A DNA stretch of 64,000 bases from Aureimonas phyllosphaerae (lineage in GTDB: Bacteria > Pseudomonadota > Alphaproteobacteria > Rhizobiales > Rhizobiaceae). The DNA lies in assembly GCF_900113065.1 (NCBI RefSeq), contig NZ_FOOA01000007.1, positions 1 to 64,000 on the forward strand, given 5' to 3'. The number at the start of each line of letters is the position of its first letter. The stretch's first letter is position 1. Position numbers and translations under genes: made by a program. Positions 25,143 through 34,560 of the stretch are shown piece by piece. The notes beneath the pieces were generated by a model. The model was not told the DNA's origin. It did not search any database and saw nothing but the letters and a program-made list of their open reading frames with translations.

Positions 25143-26408
25143 ATGAACCATTTCGAATACCGGGACGGCATCCTCCATGCCGAGGGCGTCGATCTCAGGT
25201 CGATCGCGGCCGACGTCGGCACGCCGTTCTACTGCTATTCCACCGCGACGCTGACGCGGCACTACCGCGTCTTCGCCGACGCCTTCGCCGACATCGACGC
25301 CACCGTCTGCTACGCGATGAAGGCGAACTCCAACCAGGCGGTGCTGAAGACGCTGGCGGCGCTGGGTGCCGGCGCCGACGTCGTGTCGGGTGGTGAACTC
25401 GCGCGGGCGCTCGCCGCCGGCATTCCGGCGGAGAAGATCATGTTCTCCGGCGTCGGCAAGACGGCGGCCGAGATCGACGCGGGCCTCAACGCCGGCATCT
25501 TCTGCTTCAACGTCGAATCGGAACCCGAGCTTCACGCCATCTCGGTGCGCGCTTCCGCTTCGGGGCGCACCGCCCGTGTCTCGTTCCGCATCAACCCGGA
25601 CGTCGACGCCCGCACGCATGTCAAGATCTCGACCGGCAAGAAGTCCGACAAGTTCGGCATCGCCTTCGAGCGTGCCGAGGCGGTCTACGACCTTGCGGCG
25701 ACGCTGCCGGGCATCGCGGTCTCGGGCATCGACATGCATATCGGCTCGCAGATCGTCGATCTCGAGCCCTTCGACCTCGCCTTCGCCAAGCTCGCCGAAC
25801 TCGTGCGCCGCCTGCGCGGCCGGGGCCACGACATCACCCATATCGACCTCGGCGGCGGGCTCGGCGTGCCCTACCGCCAGTCCAACGAGCTGCCGCCCGG
25901 ACCCCCGGCCTATGCCGAGATCGTCAAGCGGCATGTGCGCGACCTCGGCGCCAAGGTGATCTTCGAGCCGGGCCGGCTGATCGCCGCCAATGCCGGCATC
26001 CTCGTCACCTCGGTGATCTACCGCAAGGAAGAGGCGGGTCGCACCTTCCTGATCGTCGACGCCGCGATGAACGACCTGATCCGCCCGACGCTCTACGAGG
26101 CCTGGCACGAGATCCGGCCCGTGGTGGAGCCCGATCGCGATGCCGATTTCGTGACCGCCGATGTGGTCGGCCCGGTCTGCGAGAGCGGCGACTTCCTCGC
26201 CAAGGACCGCTCGCTGCCGGCGGCGAACGCCGGCGATCTTCTCGCCGTCGCCTCGGCCGGGGCCTACGGGGCCGTGCAGTCCGGCACCTACAACACGCGG
26301 GCGCTGGTGCCCGAGGTGCTGGTGAAGTACGACGCCTACGCCGTGGTGCGCTCGCGCATGGAGGTCGAGGACCTGATTGCGCTCGACCGCCTGCCGCCCT
26401 GGCTCTGA
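25143..26408 (+). CDS. lysA: Diaminopimelate decarboxylase
   Basis: A PLP-dependent group IV decarboxylase of 421 residues that makes L-lysine from meso-diaminopimelate. PLP binds Lys60 in CYAMKANSNQ. HIGSQI and GGGLGVPY form the phosphate-binding region, and Cys in VGPVCESGDFL belongs to the partner active site. It follows the small lipoprotein by 18 bp. Confidence 0.96.
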   Translation: MNHFEYRDGILHAEGVDLRSIAADVGTPFYCYSTATLTRHYRVFADAFADIDATVCYAMKANSNQAVLKTLAALGAGADVVSGGELARALAAGIPAEKIMFSGVGKTAAEIDAGLNAGIFCFNVESEPELHAISVRASASGRTARVSFRINPDVDARTHVKISTGKKSDKFGIAFERAEAVYDLAATLPGIAVSGIDMHIGSQIVDLEPFDLAFAKLAELVRRLRGRGHDITHIDLGGGLGVPYRQSNELPPGPPAYAEIVKRHVRDLGAKVIFEPGRLIAANAGILVTSVIYRKEEAGRTFLIVDAAMNDLIRPTLYEAWHEIRPVVEPDRDADFVTADVVGPVCESGDFLAKDRSLPAANAGDLLAVASAGAYGAVQSGTYNTRALVPEVLVKYDAYAVVRSRMEVEDLIALDRLPPWL

Positions 26409-26586
26409 GACCTGGGACGGCGCGGCATCACGCCCGCGTCAGCGCCTCGCCTTCGCCTCAAAAGCTGTTAGTCTGTTGAATGACTTGAGGGCGCCCGGCG
26501 GCTGCGATCGCCGGCCACGCCCCTCGCGATGAGGCGCGGAGCCCGAGCCGGCGGCGGCACGGCCCGCCCGTTTCGAAAGCGGCTTC

Positions 26587-29208
26587 ATGGGTCCTGAAAC
26601 CTCCGGCTTCGACATGGCCCGCACCGCCTCCGTGCGCGGTGCCGCCTTTGCCGCGCTTCTGGTCGAGCGGACCTGGCCGGTCGCGGTGCGCCTCGTGGCG
26701 CTCGGTGGCATCTTCCTCGTCCTCGCCTGGTTCGGCATCCTCGCCGCCGTGCCGGACTGGCTGCGCATCGCGCTACTCGTCGTCCTTGCTCTCGGCGCTC
26801 TTGCCATCCTCTGGGGCGCGCGGCGCGTGCGCCTGCCGACCAAGGCGGACGTCGCGCGGCGGGTCGAGGCCGACAGCGCGCTCCAGCACCAGCCGTTGCA
26901 GGCGCAGGAGGACCGGGTGCCGGCGGGCGACGATTTCGCCGCCGCGCTCTGGCGCGAGCACCAGCGCCGCATGGCCGAGCGGCTCCGGGGCCTTCGCGCG
27001 TCGGGGCCGCGCACGCGCACCTATGCGATCGACCCTTATGGCCTGCGCGCCGTGCTGGCGCTCCTCGTCGTCACCGGATTCGCCTTCTCCTTCGGGCCGC
27101 GGGGCGGGCGCATCGCCGATGCCGTGGCGCCGTTCGAGACCGCGCTCGTCGCGGGCGTGCGGGTCGATGCCTGGGCGACGCCGCCGGGTTACACCGGCCG
27201 CGCGCCGATCCTTCTCAGCGCCGATGTGGGCGCGACCGGCCCGATCGAGGTCCCGGAGGGCACCGTCCTGTCGCTGCGCGTGTCCGACCGCCGCGGCACC
27301 GACGTGAGCTTTCGGCCGGAGGGCAGCGATGCCGCACCGATCGCGCCCGTCGTGCCCGAGGGGCAGGCGCCGGCCGATGCGGCGGCGCTCGAGGAGGCCG
27401 ATGCGCCCGTGGCCGGCGAGTACGAGCTTCCCCTCCAGGCCAGCGGCACCGCGCGCATCGCGACGACGTTCCGCGAACTCGGCGCCTGGACCTTTTCGGT
27501 CACCCCGGACCATGCGCCGACCGTCGCCTTCCGCGGAGAGCCGGAGCCGGGGCGCAACGGCTCGCTCAATCTCGCCTTTGCGGTGAGCGACGACTACGGC
27601 GTCGCGTCGGGCGAGGCCAAGCTCGCGACGCGCGAGCCGGTGGCGCCCGGCGCGCGGCCGCTAATCGCGCCGCCCGAGCCGGCCCTGTCCCTGCCGCGCC
27701 GACGCGCGGGCGAGTCGGAAGGGCGCACCAGCCTCGCGCTCGCCGACAGCCCCTATGCCGGAACGCGCGCCGCGCTGACGCTGACCGTGCGCGACGATGC
27801 CGGACAGGTCGGCGAGACGCCGCCGCTGGAGGTGACGCTCCCCGAGCGCCGCTTCACCGACCCGATGGCGCGGGCCGTGGTCGAGCAGCGCCGGATCCTC
27901 GCGCTCGACGCCAACGCCGTGCCGCGCGTCGTCTCGATGCTCGACGCGATCACGCTGCGCGGCGACGAGTTCATTCCGAACCCCTCGCACTACCTGGCGC
28001 TGCGCGCCGTGCGCGAGCGCATCGCCCACGCGCCGGACGACGAGACGCTGGTCTCGGCGGTCGATTTCCTCTGGCAGATCGCGATCGGCATCGAGGACGG
28101 CGATCTCGGCGCCTCCGAGCGGCGGCTTCGCGACCTGCAGGAGCAGCTCAGCGAGGCGCTCGAGAACGGCGCAAGCGACGAGGAGATCGCCAAGCTCATG
28201 CAGGAGCTGCGCCAGGCCATGCAGGAATACATGCAGGCCATGGCCGAGGCGATGCGCAACATGCCGCCGCAGAGCCTGTCGCAGATGGGCGAAGCGCAGG
28301 AGATCCGCCCTCAGGATCTCGACCGGATGCTCGACAAGATCGAGGACCTCGCACGCTCCGGGTCGAAGGACGCCGCGCAGCAGCTTCTGTCGGAACTGCG
28401 CGAGATGATGGACAGCCTGCAGGCCATGCGCCCGAACCAGGGCCAGCAGCAGTCCGGGCAGCAGAGCCCGATGCAGCAGCAGATGAACCAGCTCGGCGAG
28501 ATGCTGCAGCGCCAGCAGAAGCTGATGGACGAGACGTTCGAGCTCGGCCGGCAGCAGATGCGCCGCCAGATGGAGAATGAGCGCGGCGGCGAACCGGGTC
28601 GAGAGGGCCAGCAGCCTCAGCAGGGACAGGAGGGTCAGCAAGGGCAGCAGGCCCCGATGACGGCGGAGGAGCTGCGCGCCATGCAGGAACGCCTGCAGGC
28701 CGAGCAGGGCCAGCTTCAGAAGGACCTTCAGGCTCTGCAGGAGGCGATGCGCGGTCAGGGACTGCAGCCGAGCGACGACCTCGGCCAGGCCGGCGAATCG
28801 ATGGGGCGGGCTGAAGGCGCGATCGGCCAGGGCGACGATGGCGAGGCCGTCGGCCAGCAGGGCGAGGCGATGAGCGCGCTCCGCCGCGGCGCGCAGGACG
28901 CGATGAACCAGATGCAGGCGATGCAGGGGCAAGGGCAGGGCGAGGGCCAGCAGCCGGGCCAAGGCATGCAGCCGGGTGGTCCCGGCCAGTTCGGTCAGGC
29001 TCCGGGCCAGCAGCGCTCCGGCCGCGACCCGCTCGGTCGCGAACGCCAGACGCAGGGACCGGACTTCGGGCAGGATGTCGGCGTGCCCGACGAGATCGAC
29101 ATCCAGCGCGCGCGCCGCATCCTCGACCAGATCCGCGATCGCCTCGGCCACCAGCTGTCGCCGGAACAGGAGCGGCAGTACCTCGAGCGCCTCCTGCAGA
29201 CGCCCTGA
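26587..29208 (+). CDS. TIGR02302/DUF4175 family membrane protein
   Basis: A large inner-membrane protein of 873 residues. Two membrane helices lie near the N-terminus (about 30-50 and 56-76) and another near 155-175, followed by a long non-cytoplasmic region. From about residue 505 to 830 the sequence is dominated by Gln, Met, Glu and Ala (repeated GQQ, MQQQMNQ, QGQ segments) and would form long coiled coil or disordered tails. The layout and the place downstream of lysA match TIGR02302, a rhizobial family of unknown function. The opposite strand is open over 1.6 kb only because of the Gln/Leu codon bias. Confidence 0.88.
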   Translation: MGPETSGFDMARTASVRGAAFAALLVERTWPVAVRLVALGGIFLVLAWFGILAAVPDWLRIALLVVLALGALAILWGARRVRLPTKADVARRVEADSALQHQPLQAQEDRVPAGDDFAAALWREHQRRMAERLRGLRASGPRTRTYAIDPYGLRAVLALLVVTGFAFSFGPRGGRIADAVAPFETALVAGVRVDAWATPPGYTGRAPILLSADVGATGPIEVPEGTVLSLRVSDRRGTDVSFRPEGSDAAPIAPVVPEGQAPADAAALEEADAPVAGEYELPLQASGTARIATTFRELGAWTFSVTPDHAPTVAFRGEPEPGRNGSLNLAFAVSDDYGVASGEAKLATREPVAPGARPLIAPPEPALSLPRRRAGESEGRTSLALADSPYAGTRAALTLTVRDDAGQVGETPPLEVTLPERRFTDPMARAVVEQRRILALDANAVPRVVSMLDAITLRGDEFIPNPSHYLALRAVRERIAHAPDDETLVSAVDFLWQIAIGIEDGDLGASERRLRDLQEQLSEALENGASDEEIAKLMQELRQAMQEYMQAMAEAMRNMPPQSLSQMGEAQEIRPQDLDRMLDKIEDLARSGSKDAAQQLLSELREMMDSLQAMRPNQGQQQSGQQSPMQQQMNQLGEMLQRQQKLMDETFELGRQQMRRQMENERGGEPGREGQQPQQGQEGQQGQQAPMTAEELRAMQERLQAEQGQLQKDLQALQEAMRGQGLQPSDDLGQAGESMGRAEGAIGQGDDGEAVGQQGEAMSALRRGAQDAMNQMQAMQGQGQGEGQQPGQGMQPGGPGQFGQAPGQQRSGRDPLGRERQTQGPDFGQDVGVPDEIDIQRARRILDQIRDRLGHQLSPEQERQYLERLLQTP

Positions 29209-29284
29209 CGCGTCGCCGGCGGGTTGGCGCGGAAGGTCGGTGGGCGTAGAAGCGGGCATCCGCACGCCCGAAGGATCGCTTGCC

Positions 29285-30073
29285 ATGGTCGACTGGAACC
29301 CGGGGCTCTACTCCCGCTTCGAGGACGAACGCACCCGGCCCGCGCGCGATCTCCTTGCCCGGTGCCGGATCGGCGCGGGCGAGCGCGGTGCGGGTCTGCG
29401 GATCGCCGACCTCGGCTGCGGCCCCGGCAACTCCACCGCGCTCCTCGTCGAGCGCTTTCCGGAGGCCGAGATCATCGGCTACGACATGTCGGAGTCGATG
29501 CTGGAAGCGGCGCGACGCCGCCTCCCGGACACCCGCTTCGAGCGTGCCGACATCGGCGCCTTCGCACCGGGCGTCTCCTTCGATCTCCTGTTTTCCAACG
29601 CCGCTCTGCAATGGGTGACGGGGCATGCGCAGCTGTTGCCGGCGCTGTTCTCGCATGTGCGCCCGGGCGGTCTCCTCGCTGCGCAGATCCCCGACAATCT
29701 CGGCGATCCCTCGCAGGTGGCCATGCGCGACATCGCGGCGGAAGCGCCGTTCGCGGCGGTCCTCGGCGGCATGGACGAGGCGCGCGAGGTGATCGCCCCG
29801 CGCGAGCGCTATTACGACTGGCTGGCGGCGGAGGCGTCGGAGGTCGACGTGTGGGCGACGGTCTACAACCATCCGATGGAATCGCCGCAGGCGATCACCG
29901 ACTGGTTCACGTCGACGGGACTGAAGCCGTTTCTCGACCCGCTCGACGCGGCAATGAGGGCGGCGTTCTCCCAGCGCTACACTGAGGAAATGGACCGGCG
30001 TTACCCGCCGCGCGCCGACGGTCGGCGGCTCCTCGCCTTTCCGCGCCTGTTCATGGTCGCGCGGAAGGCGTGA
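29285..30073 (+). CDS. tam: Trans-aconitate 2-methyltransferase
   Basis: A class I SAM-dependent methyltransferase of 262 residues with the SAM motif IADLGCGPGNSTALL and the Tam-typical N-terminus MVDWNPGLYSRFEDERTRPA. It methylates trans-aconitate, a by-product that inhibits aconitase. AAGGA precedes the ATG at 29285. Confidence 0.9.
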   Translation: MVDWNPGLYSRFEDERTRPARDLLARCRIGAGERGAGLRIADLGCGPGNSTALLVERFPEAEIIGYDMSESMLEAARRRLPDTRFERADIGAFAPGVSFDLLFSNAALQWVTGHAQLLPALFSHVRPGGLLAAQIPDNLGDPSQVAMRDIAAEAPFAAVLGGMDEAREVIAPRERYYDWLAAEASEVDVWATVYNHPMESPQAITDWFTSTGLKPFLDPLDAAMRAAFSQRYTEEMDRRYPPRADGRRLLAFPRLFMVARKA

Positions 30074-30077
30074 CGCG

Positions 30078-30485
30078 TCAGGCGTAGCGGCGGAGCGGTT
30101 CGGAGGTCTGCGTGGCGGTCGAGCCGCGCAGCGCATGCGCCACGCGCTGGCGAATCTCGGCGATCGTGAAGGGCTTCTCGACGACGCCGAGAATGAAGGC
30201 CGACAGGTCCTCGGCCGCTTCCTTCTGCTCGGCATAGCCGGTCATCAAGAGGATCGGCAGGTCGGGGAAGGTCGCATGGGCCGCGTGGGCGAGTTCGATC
30301 CCGGTCATGCCCGGCATGCGGATGTCGGACAGGAGGAGATCGAACGCGCCGTTCTCCTCGGCGAGAATGTCCACCGCCATCTCGCCGTCCTCGGCGACCA
30401 GCACCTCGTGGCCTTCGAGGCGCAGGGCACGCGCCACGAGAAGCCGGATGCCGGTGTCGTCCTCGGCGATCAAGATTCGGGCCAT
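30078..30485 (-). CDS. cpdR: Response regulator CpdR
   Basis: A stand-alone receiver domain of 135 residues with acidic pocket Glu8-Asp9-Asp10, phospho-acceptor Asp54 (LSDIRMPGM), the Thr in LLMTGYAEQ and the Lys in VEKPF. In Caulobacter and Sinorhizobium, CpdR is phosphorylated through the CckA-ChpT relay and, when unphosphorylated, primes ClpXP for cell-cycle proteolysis. GAGGAAGAGG lies upstream of the ATG. It is a single gene. Confidence 0.9.
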   Translation of the reverse strand: MARILIAEDDTGIRLLVARALRLEGHEVLVAEDGEMAVDILAEENGAFDLLLSDIRMPGMTGIELAHAAHATFPDLPILLMTGYAEQKEAAEDLSAFILGVVEKPFTIAEIRQRVAHALRGSTATQTSEPLRRYA

Positions 30486-30626
30486 GGTGTCCTCTTCCTC
30501 GCATGCGCCGGAAAGCACCGGCCGGACAGGGCAAGACCCGGTCCGTGGCACGGAGTATGCGGGGCGATCCTTGTCCGAACCCTTACCGAACAGGGCTAAC
30601 CGTTGGTGAAGGCGCTCCGCGCGCCC

Positions 30627-31766
30627 TCAGCCCTTGAACTCGACCGTCGTCTTGGCCGGCTGGACGAGCTCAGCGAGCGCTTCCGCATCCCAGTTGGTCA
30701 GGCGGACGCAGCCGTGGCTGCCGGTCTTGCCGATCTGCGAGGGCTCGGGCGCGCCGTGGATGCCGTAGGTCGGCTTCGACAGGTCGATCCACATCGCGCC
30801 GACGGGGCCGTTCGGGCCTGCGGGAATGGTCAGCTTCTTCCGGTTCTTGCCCTGCTGGAAGTTCTTGTCCGGATCGTACTCGTAGGTCGGGTTGGGCGCG
30901 CTTCCGTTGACCTTCATCGTGCCGCTCGGCGAGGGCGTGTCGTCGGAGCCGATCGTGGCGGGGGCCGACATCAGAACGCGGTTGTCCGCGTCGTAGGCGA
31001 AGAGTTCGCCCTTCGACTTGTCGACGACGATGTGGTCGACCTCGCCTTCCGGCGGCGCGCCGGGGTCGGCGACGATGAGCTTCGTGTCGGTGGACTTGAA
31101 GTCGGCGCCGGGGTTCAGGGCGAGAAGCAGCTTCTCGTCCATGTGGAACCGCTCGGCGAGCATTTCCGAGGGGCCGCGGTAGCAGAGGCAGTCGAGCTTG
31201 GCCATCGCGCCGTAGTCCGACGGGATCTCGGAGATGTAGCGCTGGTCGATGTCCTCGCGCGTCAGCTGGTAGGTCTTCACCGCCGCGCCGCCATCCACTG
31301 AGAGCGCCTTCCAGAGCGCTTCGTCCACGACGCCGTCGACGCTCATATCGTGCGCCTCCTCGTAGGCGCGGATCGCCTTCTCGGTGTTGCCGCCCGAACG
31401 GCCGTCGATGACGCCCGGCGACGCGTGGGCGCGGTCGAGAAGCACCTGGACGCGAATCATGAACGGGTCCGGCGCATCCTCCGGCTCGGCCTCCGCGGGC
31501 GGCTCGGCGGTCGGGCTTGCAGTCTGCGAGCCTTCCGGCGGGGCGGGTTCGTCGCCGTCCTCGACCGGGGCGGCGGCATCATCGTCGGCCGGCTGGTCGC
31601 CCGGGTTCTCGGCCGCGGCGTCGGCGGCCTGCTGCCGCGCCGTCCAGTCCTCGAAGCTTGCCGAATTGATCGCGCTTTCCGAGAGGTCGGGCATCGGGGG
31701 CGCTGCGAGCGCGGTCTCGCCCATCGCCAGGACCAGGGCGAGGGTGATCCATGACGGCTTGGGCAT
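30627..31766 (-). CDS. L,D-transpeptidase with peptidoglycan-binding domain
   Basis: An exported protein of 379 residues. In order it has a signal peptide (about 1-21), an acidic Pro/Ala/Glu linker (about 45-98), a peptidoglycan-binding-like domain (about 100-155), a LysM-like middle region, and a YkuD catalytic domain (about 240-378). The active-site signature is HGAPEPSQIGKTGSHGCVRL with nucleophile Cys353. It forms 3-3 cross-links or attaches proteins to peptidoglycan in the periplasm. Confidence 0.92.
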   Translation of the reverse strand: MPKPSWITLALVLAMGETALAAPPMPDLSESAINSASFEDWTARQQAADAAAENPGDQPADDDAAAPVEDGDEPAPPEGSQTASPTAEPPAEAEPEDAPDPFMIRVQVLLDRAHASPGVIDGRSGGNTEKAIRAYEEAHDMSVDGVVDEALWKALSVDGGAAVKTYQLTREDIDQRYISEIPSDYGAMAKLDCLCYRGPSEMLAERFHMDEKLLLALNPGADFKSTDTKLIVADPGAPPEGEVDHIVVDKSKGELFAYDADNRVLMSAPATIGSDDTPSPSGTMKVNGSAPNPTYEYDPDKNFQQGKNRKKLTIPAGPNGPVGAMWIDLSKPTYGIHGAPEPSQIGKTGSHGCVRLTNWDAEALAELVQPAKTTVEFKG

Positions 31767-31866
31767 TGGCGTCTACTCCTGATCCGATTGGAGGCGACAA
31801 CGCGTCGGCGACGCTGCGGCTCCACGCGCAAACGCGCGCAGAACCTTAAATGTCCCGAGGGGGCGT

Positions 31867-32403
31867 TCAGTCCACGACCCGACCGACGAAAGGCAGCTCG
31901 CGGAAGGCGTGGCCGACGTCCATGCCGTATCCGACCACGAAGACGTCCGGGCAGTCGAAGCCGACATGCTCGGCCTCGATCGCGGCCGCGCGCTTCATCT
32001 TCTTGTCGAGGAGAACCGCGATCTCGCAAGCCGTGGCACCGCGCTTCAGCATCAGGTCGCGCGCGAAGAGGAGCGTGCGGCCCGATTCCAGGATGTCGTC
32101 GACGATCAGCACCTTGCGGCCCTCGATCGCGCCCTCGACGTCGCGCACGATCCTGACGTCGCCGCCGACGGTGCCCGCGCCGTAGGAGGAGAGGGAGATG
32201 AACTCCATCTCAGGCGCGACGCCGTGTCGATGCAGCGCGCGGATGAGGTCGGCGGCGAAGACGAACGAGCCTTTCAGCACGGCGACGACGAGGAGATTCT
32301 CCGGCTCCTTCGCCGCGATCTCGCCCGCCATGCGGTCGATCTCGCGCACGATGGCCTCCTCGCCGAAGAGGACTTCCAGCTCGCGCCCGCGAACCCGGGT
32401 CAT
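31867..32403 (-). CDS. hpt: Hypoxanthine phosphoribosyltransferase
   Basis: A purine phosphoribosyltransferase of 178 residues with PRPP-binding loop VLIVDDILESGRT (98-110) and the flexible-loop SLSSYG motif. It salvages hypoxanthine and guanine to IMP and GMP. Its ATG overlaps the stop of the upstream small gene (ATGA), so the two are coupled. Confidence 0.93.
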   Translation of the reverse strand: MTRVRGRELEVLFGEEAIVREIDRMAGEIAAKEPENLLVVAVLKGSFVFAADLIRALHRHGVAPEMEFISLSSYGAGTVGGDVRIVRDVEGAIEGRKVLIVDDILESGRTLLFARDLMLKRGATACEIAVLLDKKMKRAAAIEAEHVGFDCPDVFVVGYGMDVGHAFRELPFVGRVVD

Positions 32404-32720
32404 CGGACCACCTGCGGGGCGGCGGCGACGCGCACGCTCGACTCAGCCGCGCCATGGCGCACGGGCTCGCCGGGCAGGAGCGCGAAGACGGCGAGCGCCG
32501 CCAGCGCGACGCCGGCCGGCAGCGCGAGACGGGTGAGGCCCGGCGTTGCGGGCGCGAACCGCGACGCGGCCTCGAGCGCCGCGCCCCAGCGGGGCACGGA
32601 CGGCGGTGCGAAGGACGAGCGGCCGCCTGAAACGACGTGGCCCTCGATCACGAGGCCGCGGGCGTTGCGCCAGTCGTCCCGAAGCCGGCTGCGCCGGGTT
32701 TCGCGGTGGATCGACTCCAT
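32400..32720 (-). CDS. Hypothetical protein with one membrane helix (106 aa)
   Basis: I do not recognise this gene. The first half is basic and polar; a hydrophobic stretch at about residues 64-82 (TRLALPAGVALAALAVFALL) is probably a membrane helix, and the short tail ends VRVAAAPQVVR. It overlaps the hpt start by 4 bp and is divergent from ftsE. The codon use and the overlap suggest it is real. Confidence 0.6.
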   Translation of the reverse strand: MESIHRETRRSRLRDDWRNARGLVIEGHVVSGGRSSFAPPSVPRWGAALEAASRFAPATPGLTRLALPAGVALAALAVFALLPGEPVRHGAAESSVRVAAAPQVVR

Positions 32721-32902
32721 GCCACCCTCCTTCCGATTAAGATCGCGCGCGAGATCGGCGCGACAGGTCAGGATTCGGTAAGCTCCTATGGTTAACGGAA
32801 GCTTGTGGGATCGAGAACGCGGCCCGAATGCGGCCGGAATGATGGATCAGGGACGAGGTTCGGCGCCGCGCGGCGCCGGTGCGAGAGGGAGGCCGGGGCG
32901 GC

Positions 32903-33562
32903 TTGATACGGTTCGAGAACGTGGGCCTGCGTTACGACATGGGACCGGAAGTCCTGCGCGACCTGACCTTCGAGATCCGGTCGAAGTCCTTCCAGTTCCT
33001 GACGGGACCGTCAGGGGCCGGCAAGACCAGCCTCCTGCGCATGCTCTTCCTGGCGCTCAAACCCACGCGCGGCATGATCACCGTGCTCGGCAAGGACGCC
33101 TCGACCCTGAAGCGCACCGATCTGCCCGCGATCCGCCGCCGCATCGGTGTCGTGTTCCAGGATTTTCGCCTGCTCGACCATCTCACGACCTACGAGAACG
33201 TCGCGCTTCCCCTGCGCGTGCGCGGGCGCGAGGAGGCGAGTTACCGGCGCGACGTCGAGGACCTCATCAAGTGGGTGGGGCTCGGCGAGCGCATGGACGC
33301 TTCGCCCGTGGTGCTGTCGGGCGGCGAGAAGCAGCGCGCGGCGATCGCGCGGGCCCTCATCGACCGGCCCGACATCCTTCTCGCCGACGAGCCGACCGGC
33401 AACGTCGACCCGCCGCTCGCCCGCCGCCTCCTGCGTCTCTTCATGGAACTCAACCGCACCGGCACGGCGGTCGTCATCGCCACCCACGACCTCGGCCTGA
33501 TGGACCAGGTCGAGGCGCGCCGCCTCATCCTCGCCGAGGGGAGGCTGCAGATCTATGACTGA
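32903..33562 (+). CDS. ftsE: Cell division ATP-binding protein FtsE
   Basis: An ABC ATPase of 219 residues with Walker A TGPSGAGKT (34-42), Q-loop FQDFRLL, signature LSGGEKQR and Walker B ILLADEP. With FtsX it links the divisome to peptidoglycan hydrolase activation. The TTG start at 32903 gives IRFENVGLRY, the standard N-terminus, and is preceded by GAGGGAGG; a GTG at 32879 is in frame. It overlaps ftsX by 8 bp. Confidence 0.94.
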   Translation: MIRFENVGLRYDMGPEVLRDLTFEIRSKSFQFLTGPSGAGKTSLLRMLFLALKPTRGMITVLGKDASTLKRTDLPAIRRRIGVVFQDFRLLDHLTTYENVALPLRVRGREEASYRRDVEDLIKWVGLGERMDASPVVLSGGEKQRAAIARALIDRPDILLADEPTGNVDPPLARRLLRLFMELNRTGTAVVIATHDLGLMDQVEARRLILAEGRLQIYD

Positions 33563-34520
33563 TCCGCGCGCCCTCCTCGCATGGTGGCGTGCGCGCGCCG
33601 AGGCGCGGCCGACCCCGATCGTGCCGCCCGGCAACGTCGCGGGCCGCGCGCTCCTGACTGTAATCGCGATCATGACCTTTCTCGCCAGCCTGACGCTCGG
33701 CGCCGTCACGCTCGTCGCCGACACGGCGGCCGATTGGCAGAGCGAGATCGCGCGCGAGGTGACGGTGCAGATCCGGCCGGACGAAGGTCTCGACATGGCC
33801 GCGGCGCTGGCAAAAGTCCGCGAAACGGTGCTGGCCGTTCCCGGCGTCGTGTCGGCGAGCGCGCTCGATGACGCGGCGACCGGGCGGCTTCTGGAGCCCT
33901 GGCTCGGCGAGGGCCTCGACCTCGACGAACTGCCGGTGCCGCGCCTCGTGATCGTCGGCATCGACGAGCGCTCGCCGCCCGACTTCCAGCGCCTGCGCGA
34001 GGCGGTTCGCGCCGCGGTCCCCCAGGCCAGCCTCGACGACCACCGCGCCTGGGTCTCGCGCCTCGTCTCCATGGCCCATGCGACGGTCCTGATCGGCATC
34101 GCGATCCTCGGCCTCGTGATGATCGCGACCGTTCTCACCGTCGTCTTCGCGACGCGCGGCGCAATGACGGGCAACCGCCACATCATCGAGGTTCTGCATT
34201 TCGTCGGCGCGCGCAGCGGCTTCATCGCGGGCGAGTTCCAGCGCCATTTCCTGAAGCTCGGGCTGATCGGGGCCGTGACCGGGGGCGCCTGCGCCTTCCT
34301 CGTGTTCCTGGCGATCGGCCAGTGGACGCGCGCCAACCAGGCGACGCCGGAGGCCGATCAGATCAGCGCGCTGTTCGGCTCGTTCGCCATCTCCTGGTGG
34401 GGCTATGGCGGCACGGCGGCGCTGGTGGTCTTGATCGGCGTCTTGACCGCACTCACCTCCCGCATCACGGTCACCAGCCAATTGGCCGCGATCGACATGC
34501 TGTCGCCGGTGGACGGATGA
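33555..34520 (+). CDS. ftsX: Cell division protein FtsX
   Basis: The permease partner of FtsE, 321 residues, with four membrane helices: one at about 35-58, then a periplasmic domain (about 60-175), then three helices in the C-terminal half (about 180-205, 235-258 and 280-305). It overlaps the end of ftsE, the usual ftsEX order. Confidence 0.93.
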   Translation: MTDPRALLAWWRARAEARPTPIVPPGNVAGRALLTVIAIMTFLASLTLGAVTLVADTAADWQSEIAREVTVQIRPDEGLDMAAALAKVRETVLAVPGVVSASALDDAATGRLLEPWLGEGLDLDELPVPRLVIVGIDERSPPDFQRLREAVRAAVPQASLDDHRAWVSRLVSMAHATVLIGIAILGLVMIATVLTVVFATRGAMTGNRHIIEVLHFVGARSGFIAGEFQRHFLKLGLIGAVTGGACAFLVFLAIGQWTRANQATPEADQISALFGSFAISWWGYGGTAALVVLIGVLTALTSRITVTSQLAAIDMLSPVDG

Positions 34521-34560
34521 GAATGAATACGAGCGACCGCTCTGAACGCGAGGCGGTGCG

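Noticed and set aside
22674-26108. 1144-residue open frame on the minus strand across argH and lysA
   Set aside because: It is the antisense of well-defined genes and arises from high GC codon bias. Its 5' region reads Arg/Gly/His-rich with no domain, and its end only continues out of the tlpA strand.
26409-26586. CCTCAA/TTGAGG inverted repeat upstream of the TIGR02302 gene
   Set aside because: The arms are 6 bp with a 23-bp spacer, which is easily found by chance; not reported as a site.
27661-29286. 541-residue leucine-rich open frame opposite the TIGR02302 gene
   Set aside because: The Leu/His-rich product is the antisense of CAG/CTG-rich glutamine codons. The plus-strand protein has clear membrane helices and a matching family.
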